Assembly (NCBI GenBank): GCA_903910005.1
Contig: CAIVXW010000021.1
Span: 1 to 13,927 of the forward strand
Length of the DNA: 13,927 nucleotides
DNA from: an uncultured Methylococcaceae bacterium
Lineage (GTDB): Bacteria; Pseudomonadota; Gammaproteobacteria; Methylococcales; Methylococcaceae
Direction of reading: 5' to 3'
Positions within the stretch are counted from its first letter, which is position 1, and every line of letters begins with the position of its first letter. Shown in pieces: positions 1-6,703 of the stretch. Under the pieces are notes generated by a model, which was not told the DNA's origin, made no database searches, and saw nothing but the letters and a program-made list of their open reading frames with translations. The position numbers were made by a program, and so were the translations under genes.

Positions 1-1446
1 TCAACGCGCATCTGGCGGGAACAACCCGATCAATCGGCTTACCTTCTACCTCGCCGGGGGCTGATACTCTACCACGCCATTTTCCTGCTGATCGGTGTCG
101 TAGCCGTCAACCCGGCCCTGGGATTTGAAACGGTATCGACGACCTGGGCCATCCATATCTTTCACAGCCATGCCTTTGTGACCAGCGTCCTGATTTTGGG
201 ACTGCTGTATGTTCGCCACGGACACCGGGAAAAAAGCCGTCAGCATGCCCTGCTGAAACTGGCAGACGCCGAACGGGAAGCCCGGGATCAGGCCCGTCGC
301 CGCGAGGAACAAACCCGCTTTCTGGCGACTACCAGCCACGAACTCAGAACCCCGCTCAACGGCATTCTCGGCATGGCGGAACTGGCTCTGGCAACCGATA
401 TTGACGACGTCCAGCGTATCGACTATGTCCGCCGCATTGCGGCCAGTGGCCACGCTCTGGTAGGGATGATTTCCGGCGTGCTGGATCTGGGCAAAATCGA
501 GTCTGGCAATCTGGAAATCGAATACCTTGATTTCGACCTTCACGCACTGCTGAATGACATGGATTCGGGGTACTGCAGTCTGGCTCAGGCCAAAAATCTG
601 CGCTTCACCCTCTGGCTTGACCCCGAACTACCCCGTTATGTACACGGCGACCCGACCCGCATTCGGCAGATTCTTGCCAATTTTGTCGGTAATGCCATCA
701 AATTTACCCAAAAGGGCGGCGTCACCCTCTCTGCCCGGCCTGGTACTGGCGGTCGCTTGCGTTTTGAAGTGATAGATACCGGTATCGGCATCAGTCCGGA
801 AGCCCAACAACGGTTGTTCCAGCCCTACGTGCAGGCGGAACGTTCGACCAGCCGTTACTACGGTGGCACTGGTCTGGGGCTTTCCATTTGTAAAAAGCTG
901 GCAGAATTGATGGGAGGCGAAGTGGGGGTCAGCAGTGTGGCGGGTCAGGGCAGTTGCTTCCGGGTAGAACTGGAGCTTCAGGCCTCAAGCACTGTGCCGG
1001 ATACAATCGCCACCCCGACGGCTGCACCGGTGCCGGTCAATTGGGCGGGCTTGCGGGTATTGGTGGCAGATGACACCGCAGTCAATCGCATGATCGTGAC
1101 CCGGATGCTGCAAAAGGTACATATTGAAGTGACTGAGGTCGAAAATGGCGAGGAGGCAGTGGAATCTGTCCGCCAGTCACTGGCCGAACAGCGCGTCTAC
1201 GCTATCGTCCTGATGGATATACAAATGCCGGTGATGGACGGTCTGGAAGCGACTCGCCGCATCCGTCAATTGCCCGGCGGGGAACATCTGCCCATTATCG
1301 CCCTGACTGCCGGTGCCATGGACGAAGAGCGCGATGCCGCCGTGTTGGCCGGTGTTGACGATTTTGCCACCAAGCCGATTGGCATGAAGCCACTCCTGGA
1401 ACGGATTGAGTCAACCCTCCAGCGCAAACGGAGTGAGGCGGTTTGA
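1..1446 (+). CDS. Hybrid sensor histidine kinase with C-terminal receiver domain, 5' end outside window
   Basis: The reading frame is open from base 1 and ends in TGA at 1444-1446. The GTG at 178 is therefore probably not the true start and the gene is cut by the window edge. Bases 1-220 encode at least two hydrophobic helices (around 60-110 and 145-210), followed by a basic stretch and a charged coiled-coil linker. This resembles the last helices of a 7TM sensor region (7TMR-DISM type), an inference from a fragment. The HisKA H-box reads SHELRTPLNG, with the phospho-accepting His at 337-339. The ATPase domain has an N-box (Asn codon at 691), a DTGIGI G1 box at about 775, and a GGTGLGLSI G2 box from about 862. 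A receiver domain follows: acidic pair in VADD, phospho-accepting Asp at 1216-1218 (LMDIQMPVMDG), and conserved Lys at 1372-1374 (TKP). All catalytic residues are present, so it should autophosphorylate and pass phosphate His to Asp internally. The next relay protein and the stimulus are unknown. Confidence 0.93.
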   Translation, partial: STRIWREQPDQSAYLLPRRGLILYHAIFLLIGVVAVNPALGFETVSTTWAIHIFHSHAFVTSVLILGLLYVRHGHREKSRQHALLKLADAEREARDQARRREEQTRFLATTSHELRTPLNGILGMAELALATDIDDVQRIDYVRRIAASGHALVGMISGVLDLGKIESGNLEIEYLDFDLHALLNDMDSGYCSLAQAKNLRFTLWLDPELPRYVHGDPTRIRQILANFVGNAIKFTQKGGVTLSARPGTGGRLRFEVIDTGIGISPEAQQRLFQPYVQAERSTSRYYGGTGLGLSICKKLAELMGGEVGVSSVAGQGSCFRVELELQASSTVPDTIATPTAAPVPVNWAGLRVLVADDTAVNRMIVTRMLQKVHIEVTEVENGEEAVESVRQSLAEQRVYAIVLMDIQMPVMDGLEATRRIRQLPGGEHLPIIALTAGAMDEERDAAVLAGVDDFATKPIGMKPLLERIESTLQRKRSEAV

Positions 1447-1458
1447 AAGTCACGGTCA

Positions 1459-1505
1459 CCCCCCGGGCGTTGAGCTTGCCATCGGGCAAGTGCGTGGACG
1501 GGGGG
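1459..1505. terminator. GC-rich nested hairpin between convergent genes
   Basis: A 7-bp outer stem (CCCCCCG at 1459-1465 with CGGGGGG at 1499-1505) encloses a 6-bp inner stem (CTTGCC at 1475-1480 with GGCAAG at 1485-1490, loop ATCG). It sits just after the kinase stop codon and before the stop of the opposing small membrane gene. It could hinder transcription from both sides, but neither strand has a T-run after the stem, so it is not a classical intrinsic terminator. Confidence 0.3.
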
Positions 1506-1525
1506 CATGGTATCGCTTTCGGGAT

Positions 1526-1795
1526 TTACGAACGCTTGCCGGATTGGCTGGCAACCATGACGGTCTGGAGTTTCAACCGACATTTTTCCTGCCTGTAACG
1601 GACTACGATCCGCCCGATATTCCATACCAGTACCCAGGCCACCAGCACGCTGGTCACAATGGCCAGGAAAAACGCCCCCAGCCAACTCCATTGCTGTCCG
1701 AGATACAGCAGGCCATTGATGCCAAACAATGTGTTCAGCCCCCCATAAAACACCAGCAGCATGGCTGCAAAAGTGACCAGTCTGACAGTAAACAT
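1526..1795 (-). CDS. Small two-helix inner-membrane protein of unknown function
   Basis: The gene encodes 89 residues. The start is well supported: GAGGAG lies 8 bases upstream of the ATG on the minus strand. Two hydrophobic segments can be seen. One covers about residues 5-33 and is rich in Leu, Phe and Gly. The second runs over about residues 36-62 (from SWLGAFF to the VLVWNIG segment). A basic tail follows (RYRQEKCRLK and onward), which by the positive-inside rule would place the C-terminus in the cytoplasm. There are no catalytic motifs and I do not recognise the family. It is convergent with the kinase and has its own upstream region (1796-1975) with a dyad and an AT-rich possible promoter, so it is probably a single-gene unit. 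The strong ribosome binding site and clean membrane topology argue for a real gene; function cannot be stated. Confidence 0.75.
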   Translation of the reverse strand: MFTVRLVTFAAMLLVFYGGLNTLFGINGLLYLGQQWSWLGAFFLAIVTSVLVAWVLVWNIGRIVVRYRQEKCRLKLQTVMVASQSGKRS

Positions 1796-1819
1796 GGCAA
1801 CGCCTCCTCAAAGTAATCA

Positions 1820-1840
1820 ATCAGATCACCGCGATCTGAT
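1820..1840. promoter_or_regulatory. Perfect dyad, candidate operator upstream of the small membrane gene
   Basis: ATCAGATC (1820-1827) and GATCTGAT (1833-1840) form a perfect 8-bp inverted repeat with the 5-base spacer ACCGC. The repeat starts 25 bases upstream of the ATG at 1795 and lies between that start and the possible -10 at 1880-1885. Its size and symmetry fit a dimeric repressor site; it could also fold as an RNA hairpin in the leader. Each arm contains a GATC, so Dam methylation could matter if the host has Dam. No regulator gene is adjacent, and no regulator family was recognised from the half-site. Confidence 0.4.
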
Positions 1841-1879
1841 GTGCTGTCATTATGGTGTCACAATCGGGTGCTAGCAATC

Positions 1880-1885
1880 AGTATA
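1880..1885 (-). promoter_or_regulatory. Possible -10 element for the small membrane gene
   Basis: On the minus strand this reads TATACT, a 5/6 match to TATAAT, inside the AT-rich block 1880-1935. The ATG at 1795 lies 84 bases downstream. T-rich sequence lies upstream, but no good -35 hexamer sits at 16-18 bases; the closest, TTGCGA, is only 14 bases away. The call rests on base composition and one hexamer. Confidence 0.25.
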
Positions 1886-1965
1886 AATACGACAAAAAGT
1901 CGCAAAAAGTATGCTTTTTAGTGCTTTATGGAATTAAAAAGAGCCGGATCGCAGAGCGAAGTACT

Positions 1966-2060
1966 CCCCTCCATCATTCCCCTCCCCTGGAGGGGTGCCC
2001 GCAGGGCGGGGTGGTTTTAATTCCCCTCCAAAGGAGGGGAATTTTGGGCGGGGTGGTCGT
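1966..2060. repeat. REP-like doublet: two hairpin units with a shared GGGCGGGGTGGT tail
   Basis: Unit A has the stem CCCCTCC (1979-1985), loop CCT and GGAGGGG (1989-1995). It is followed by a small GCCC-GCA-GGGC hairpin and then GGGCGGGGTGGT at 2004-2015. Unit B has an 11-bp stem (AATTCCCCTCC 2019-2029, loop AAA, GGAGGGGAATT 2033-2043), then TTTT and the same 12-base tail at 2045-2056, 41 bases after the first. A further lone CCCCTCC half-stem lies at 1966-1972. Such hairpin-plus-conserved-tail units, spread between genes, are typical of REP elements mobilised by RAYT (TnpA-REP) transposases. No transposase is in the window. The doublet starts about 17 bases beyond the stop of the 2077-3066 minus gene, so it would be in that mRNA's 3' end and may stabilise it or attenuate transcription. 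Confidence 0.65.
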
Positions 2061-2076
2061 TGGGTGAAGGGCTCTG

Positions 2077-3066
2077 CTAGCGACGGGTACGGCGAGTCGG
2101 TTGCTGGCGGGTGGTGTCGCTCAGGCTACCATTCTGCAGCGACTGCCCCTCGGCCCGGGGCGGCAGCCGGTTTTCGCCTTCACGCGGAGGACGGCCTGGC
2201 ATCATCGGCTGCATGGCCGCTTCAGCCGAAACGCCCGGCTGTGTGGTCGGCGGAGTCCCGCTCGTCTCGCCGGTTGATCCGGTCTGGGGCGGCATGGCCT
2301 CTGAATTGGGCACGAATCCACGGTTCGGGGCAGGTTGCCGACTGGTTTGCATCATCGGTTGCATGGCCGGTTCAGCCGACGCTTCAGGTGGTGCGGTCGG
2401 CGCGGCTTCGGTCGGTTCGCTGCCGGTTTCGGCTTCAGTCGGGAATTTCGGGAGTTGATACCCGGACAGGAACTGTACATTGTCAATACCAGGGATGACC
2501 GGCGGGTTGGCCAGGGCGTGCGAGGCATCGGTATCCGCCCCGTTCACGATGGTGTTGTAGGTATCCGCCACACAGTCGCCATCGCTGTCATGAGCCCAGG
2601 GTCCACGGCTGTAGACCAGAAACACCCCGGCCCCCATCTCACCGGCAGTGGGATAGATGACCACAGGGGTGGCGGTTGCGGCATTGAGGGCGTCGCTGGC
2701 AGTGGTGATGGTAGTCAAGGCTCCCCGTGCATTGCCTTTGCAATCGGTGACAACATTACCGGCCAGCACCGCATCGGCCACGTTGTCACCCAAAGCCAGC
2801 CAGTAGACCTCGTACAGGTTGAACGGATCGGCCAGGGCACCGTCGGCTTTGATCAGGGTCGCTTTGGGAGTCATGGCGATATGGCCGTTGACCAGGGCGT
2901 CACCGCCACAGGTACCCAGACTTTTGCTGAAGTGGCTATCCACGCAGCGAATCAGGCTGGCATTAAAGAACGGGGGAGCCGGTGGCAGGCTGGTTGCCGA
3001 AACCGGTGAAACGAACCCGGCGGTCAGCAGGGTAGAAATCAGGGTGGTGCGAAAAAATGTATTCAT
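2077..3066 (-). CDS. Exported protein of unknown function with Asp-rich Ca-binding-like loop and Pro/Met/Gln-rich tail
   Basis: The gene encodes 329 residues. The start has GGAG 9 bases upstream. Residues 1-24 look like a Sec signal peptide: a short basic n-region (Arg6), a hydrophobic core, and VSA-TS as cleavage site. The mature part (25-205) is folded-looking, with four cysteines (41, 53, 109, 165) that could form two disulfides in the periplasm. It also has the motif DSDGDCVAD (Asp160, 162, 164, 168), a D-x-D-G-D-x-x-x-D spacing as in thrombospondin type 3 and dockerin-like calcium loops; calcium binding is inferred. From about 207 the sequence is low-complexity, rich in Pro, Thr, Glu, Ala, Met and Gln, and it ends in a basic tail (TRRTRR). 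An AMQPMM block occurs twice, at 234-239 and 284-289. I do not recognise the family. The 186-base gap upstream suggests its own promoter, but no convincing -35/-10 pair was found there. Confidence 0.75.
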   Translation of the reverse strand: MNTFFRTTLISTLLTAGFVSPVSATSLPPAPPFFNASLIRCVDSHFSKSLGTCGGDALVNGHIAMTPKATLIKADGALADPFNLYEVYWLALGDNVADAVLAGNVVTDCKGNARGALTTITTASDALNAATATPVVIYPTAGEMGAGVFLVYSRGPWAHDSDGDCVADTYNTIVNGADTDASHALANPPVIPGIDNVQFLSGYQLPKFPTEAETGSEPTEAAPTAPPEASAEPAMQPMMQTSRQPAPNRGFVPNSEAMPPQTGSTGETSGTPPTTQPGVSAEAAMQPMMPGRPPREGENRLPPRAEGQSLQNGSLSDTTRQQPTRRTRR

Positions 3067-3252
3067 GGGCGTGATCTCCGAATAAGCAGGTATTGATGAA
3101 GTATCTTGCGTCGTGAGCGGTTGTACTCTCGACCTGGGGATAGCTTATCGCGCCGCCTGAATCCGCCTCTGTGAACCCTGTCACGCTTTTTCAGTGCATT
3201 ATTTACCTTCAGAATACAAAGGTTCTGACGCAGACCCGCCGATCACACGGCC

Positions 3253-4890
3253 TCACGCGGGGCCGGTCAACTCCACAATACAGCCTTCATCCGGCTCAAG
3301 GGTGATGTCTGCCGCTATGTTCGCCACCTCCGAACCGGTGCGGGTCAGGGTACTCAGAATTTTGCGACCGCCCGCCAGGTACTGCCTGCCATCAAGCCTT
3401 TGCCGTTCTGCCGAAAAATTGAGCAGGATCAGCCAGGTTTTGCCGTTCCAGGTGCGACGGTACGCCAGCACCGCATCGCCCGTAACCAGCAGTGGGCTGT
3501 AGTCACCCCGGGTCAGGGCCGGGATTTGGGTGCGTAGCCGGATCAGTTGCCGGAAAAAACCGAGAAACGAAGCTTCATCGCTGTCCTGTACCGCCACATT
3601 GCGTTGCAGATAATCAACCGACACCGGTAGCCACGGCATCACTCCAGCCTGGGTGAAACCGGCATGGGCCGAAGCATCCCACTGCATGGGGGTGCGTTGC
3701 GGATCACGGCCCAGTTGCCCGGCCCGATCCGGCTGGTTGACTGCCTGCGGATCCCTGATCTGCTCTGGCGGAATGATGCCGTTCTCCAGGCCGATTTCAT
3801 CACCGTAATACCAGACCGGGGTACCGGGCAGGGTCAGCAACAGCAGGGTGGCAACCCGGGCCTGAGGCTGGCCCAGGCGGCTGGCCAGGCGTCGCTGGTC
3901 GTGATTTCCCAGAACCCAGTTGGGCCAGGCTCCGACCGGCAGGCTGGCGAGGTAGTCATCAATGACTCGCCTGACCGCAGCCACCGTCCAGCGGGTATGA
4001 ATCAGGCTGAAATTGGTCGGCAGGTGGCATTCATCTCGCTGGATGCCGTAATAGGTCATCAGTTCTGCAAAAGGCAGATCAATTTCCCCCATCATGACCC
4101 GTTGCGGATATTGATCCAGCAGGGCACGAAACGCCCGTACGATCGGGTGAACCTCCGGCTGGTTGGCCGTGTGAATGTGGTGCAGGCGGGCGTGCGGATT
4201 TTCGCCATTCCAGTCCCTGTTCAGGGGTTCGTCCCGAAATGCCGCATCCTTGATGAGCAACCAGAGGACATCAACCCTGAATCCATCCACCCCCCTGTCC
4301 AGCCAGAAGCGCATGGCTTCCAGCATGGCTTCCAGCACGGCGGGGTTGCGGTAATTCAGCTCCGGCTGTTCCCGGACAAACTGGTGTAAATAATACTGCC
4401 CGGTGGCGGCATCCAGCTCCCAGGCGGAGCCACCGAAAAAGCTGATCCAGTTGTTGGGCGGCCCCCCCGCCTCACCCGGATCACGCCAGATATACCAGTC
4501 CCGTTTGGGGCTGGTTCGGCTTGCCCGACTTTCAATAAACCAGGGGTGCTGATGCGAGGTGTGATTGGGTACCCAGTCCATGATCAGTTTCATGCCTTTG
4601 GCGTGCATCCGGCCCAGCAACCGCTCCCACTCGGCCAGACTGCCGAACACAGGGTCGATCGACGTATAATCTGCCACGTCGTAACCAAAGTCATACAGGG
4701 GCGACGGGTATACCGGCGACAACCAGACGCAACGGATTCCCAGTGCTTCCAGATAATCCAGCCGTTGGTTCAGGCCGATCAGATCACCGACACCGTCCTG
4801 ATTGCCGTCCATGAATGAGCGGGGATACACCTGATAAATGAGGTTGCCTTGCCACCAGAGCGGCGGTTCGTGGTCGGGTAATCGGTACAT
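3253..4890 (-). CDS. GH13 family alpha-glucosidase (oligo-1,6-glucosidase-like)
   Basis: The gene encodes 545 residues, the usual length for bacterial GH13 alpha-glucosidases. The TIM barrel starts at WWQGNLIYQVYPRSF (12-26). Conserved regions in order: DWVPNH (105-110), QPELN (175-179), GFRVDV with nucleophile Asp207, GEI with acid/base Glu269, GNHD with transition-state Asp331, and GDEIG (363-367). An all-beta C-domain covers roughly 460-545. No signal peptide is visible, so it is probably cytoplasmic and cleaves alpha-glucosidic bonds in short malto- or isomalto-oligosaccharides. Val208 directly after the nucleophile is, by the rule known from yeast isomaltase-type enzymes, linked to alpha-1,6 preference, but related subfamilies with mixed or transglucosylating activity share it. 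The exact substrate is therefore open. It is not in a sugar-use operon and stands alone, divergent from tamA. No clear ribosome binding site precedes the ATG. Alternatives are sucrose hydrolase or trehalose-type GH13 enzymes, which fit the motifs less well. Confidence 0.92.
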   Translation of the reverse strand: MYRLPDHEPPLWWQGNLIYQVYPRSFMDGNQDGVGDLIGLNQRLDYLEALGIRCVWLSPVYPSPLYDFGYDVADYTSIDPVFGSLAEWERLLGRMHAKGMKLIMDWVPNHTSHQHPWFIESRASRTSPKRDWYIWRDPGEAGGPPNNWISFFGGSAWELDAATGQYYLHQFVREQPELNYRNPAVLEAMLEAMRFWLDRGVDGFRVDVLWLLIKDAAFRDEPLNRDWNGENPHARLHHIHTANQPEVHPIVRAFRALLDQYPQRVMMGEIDLPFAELMTYYGIQRDECHLPTNFSLIHTRWTVAAVRRVIDDYLASLPVGAWPNWVLGNHDQRRLASRLGQPQARVATLLLLTLPGTPVWYYGDEIGLENGIIPPEQIRDPQAVNQPDRAGQLGRDPQRTPMQWDASAHAGFTQAGVMPWLPVSVDYLQRNVAVQDSDEASFLGFFRQLIRLRTQIPALTRGDYSPLLVTGDAVLAYRRTWNGKTWLILLNFSAERQRLDGRQYLAGGRKILSTLTRTGSEVANIAADITLEPDEGCIVELTGPA

Positions 4891-4906
4891 GTTTGAGTGT
4901 TTTCAG

Positions 4907-6703
4907 ATGCGTATGAATTTTCCGCGAGCCGGTTATCCGGCGCAACGCCTGACGGATGGTGCCCGCCCGGTTGCCCGGCGCGTGCGTGCCGTATTGGTGG
5001 CCTGCCTGCTCGGGGCGATCGGCTGCGACAACGGGTGGGCGGCCCCGGTGACCGTCACAATCAGCGGTCTGGAACCGCCATTGGCGCAGAATGTGAGAGC
5101 CCGGCTGACCCTGGTTCAGGACGCTGACAGCACGGATCCGGCCCGTGTCCGTTATGCCCATGACCTGGCCGAAGGCGAAATTCGCGCTGCCCTGGAGCCT
5201 TTCGGCTATTACCGTCCGCGCCTTGACCTGCGACTGGATCAGCGTGATGGCGGCTGGATTGCCAGCTACCGGGTTGATCCGGGTGAGCCATTACGGCTGA
5301 CCACGGTCGATCTACGTCTGGGCGGTGAGGGTCAGGACGATCCCGCCCTGCAAACCCTTTTGACCGATTATCCACTCAAACCGGGCGACCGACTCGACCA
5401 TGCCCTGTATGACCGAACCCGGCGTTCCTGGCAAAACCGCATGAACGAACGAGGCTACTTCGATGCCCGTTTCAGTCAGCACCAACTCCGAATCAATCTG
5501 GAACGCTATACGGCGGAACTGATCCTGCACCTGGAGACCGGGCCACGCTACCGTTATGGTGCCCTCACTTTCAATGAGACCCCGTTGAACCCGGCTTTGT
5601 TGCAGCGGTTCGGCAATTTACCGGCGGGAGACCCCTACCAGGCAGCATCGCTGCTTGAACTGCAAAAAAATCTGCTGAACAGCGGCTTTTTTGCCCAGGC
5701 CGATGTAGAACCGGTACTCGACCAACGGGCCGACACGCACATTCCGGTGCGGGTTCAACTGGGTATGAACCGGCGTAACCGTTACCAGGCCGGTGCGGGT
5801 TACGGGGTTGATACCGGCCCGCGCCTGACCCTGGGCTATCGCAACCGCTACATTAACCGTTATGGCCACAGTTTCCAGAGTACCCTGCGCCTGTCGCTGA
5901 TCCGCAGTGAGCTGGATGCCCTCTACACCATTCCCTTGCAGGATCCGGTGCGGGAGCAGTGGGGGCTGAGTGCGCGTCTGCGTGACGAAGACACTGAAGC
6001 CGGGCAGAGCCGGATTGAAGTGGCGGGCCTCAAACGCAGTCGAATACGCTGGGGACTGCGTGAAGTGATGTCGCTGGATTTTCATCGGGAGACCTTCGAT
6101 ATCGACGGCACACGCACCGCGTTCCTGTTGCTGCCGGGACTGGGCTATACCTGGGTGGATGCCGACAATAGCGTGGATACCCGCAACGGGATGCGTCTGG
6201 GTTTATCGGTCACCGGAGCCGCCCGTACGGCTTTGTCCGATGCCACCTTCCTCCGGTTTTTGCTCGACGCCAAGGGCATTCGCACTATCCACGATGACAA
6301 TCGCCTGATCGCACGGGCGCAACTGGGCTATATCGCCACCGACAGGTTTTCCCGCCTGCCCCTGACCCAACGATTTTATGCCGGCGGCAACAACTCGGTA
6401 CGCGGTTACCGCCTGAACGAGATCAGCCCGCTCAATGCACGCGGTCAGCACCTTGGCGGACAGTTTCTGCTGACCACCAGCCTGGAGTACGAGCGCACGC
6501 TGTGGCGCAACTGGGGAGCTGCGGTGTTTTACGATGCGGGCAGTGCTTTCAGTGCCCTGCGGCCACACACCCCGGCCCAGGGGGCCGGACTGGGCGTGCG
6601 CTGGCGGTCGCCGTTCGGCCCGGTTCGGTTTGATGTGGCCCTGCCGTTGGTGCAGGGACTGGATCCCTTCCAGGTCTATTTCATGGTGGGCCCTGAACTA
6701 TGA
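4907..6703 (+). CDS. tamA: Outer-membrane assembly factor TamA (Omp85/BamA superfamily)
   Basis: About 598 residues from the chosen start, close to the 577 of E. coli TamA. The frame is open further upstream to an ATG at 4838, but that part lies antisense to the GH13 gene. ATGs at 4889, 4907 and 4913 are all possible. I prefer 4907 because GAGTG lies 7 bases before it; the signal is weak. A basic n-region and a hydrophobic run (AVLVACLLGAIG) with GWAA before PVTV make a signal peptide. Residues of about 46-290 show POTRA-like repeats. The rest is a 16-strand-type barrel (bacterial surface antigen family), with RFYAGGNNSVRGYRLNEISP around 6370-6430 as the conserved loop-6 VRGY motif, and a GPEL C-terminus typical of TamA. 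With TamB it helps insert a subset of outer-membrane proteins and has been linked to lipid transport. Its stop overlaps the tamB start, which fits translational coupling. Confidence 0.93.
   Translation: MRMNFPRAGYPAQRLTDGARPVARRVRAVLVACLLGAIGCDNGWAAPVTVTISGLEPPLAQNVRARLTLVQDADSTDPARVRYAHDLAEGEIRAALEPFGYYRPRLDLRLDQRDGGWIASYRVDPGEPLRLTTVDLRLGGEGQDDPALQTLLTDYPLKPGDRLDHALYDRTRRSWQNRMNERGYFDARFSQHQLRINLERYTAELILHLETGPRYRYGALTFNETPLNPALLQRFGNLPAGDPYQAASLLELQKNLLNSGFFAQADVEPVLDQRADTHIPVRVQLGMNRRNRYQAGAGYGVDTGPRLTLGYRNRYINRYGHSFQSTLRLSLIRSELDALYTIPLQDPVREQWGLSARLRDEDTEAGQSRIEVAGLKRSRIRWGLREVMSLDFHRETFDIDGTRTAFLLLPGLGYTWVDADNSVDTRNGMRLGLSVTGAARTALSDATFLRFLLDAKGIRTIHDDNRLIARAQLGYIATDRFSRLPLTQRFYAGGNNSVRGYRLNEISPLNARGQHLGGQFLLTTSLEYERTLWRNWGAAVFYDAGSAFSALRPHTPAQGAGLGVRWRSPFGPVRFDVALPLVQGLDPFQVYFMVGPEL

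Noticed and set aside
178..180. GTG as the true start of the histidine kinase
   Set aside because: The frame is open upstream to base 1 and encodes further hydrophobic helices, so the gene most likely begins before the window.
1995..2067. CRISPR or tandem repeat interpretation of the CCCCTCC hairpins
   Set aside because: There are only two hairpin units with no uniform spacers and strong internal symmetry; a REP-type doublet explains it better.
2335..3009. Long plus-strand open frame opposite the exported protein
   Set aside because: It is a shadow of the minus gene: no ribosome binding site, biased Gly/Val/Ile composition, and the minus frame has a clean signal peptide and ribosome binding site.
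3664..4389. 241-codon plus-strand frame inside the GH13 gene
   Set aside because: The GH13 frame on the other strand carries all catalytic motifs; this one has none and no ribosome binding site.
4838..4906. N-terminal extension of tamA to the ATG at 4838
   Set aside because: The extra residues are antisense to the conserved GH13 N-terminus and precede the signal peptide without adding any recognisable feature.
5000..5035. Lipoprotein signal (AIGC) in TamA
   Set aside because: The -3 residue is Ala, not the usual Leu/Val, and TamA proteins are barrel proteins with a normal signal peptide; GWAA nearby fits a signal peptidase I site.
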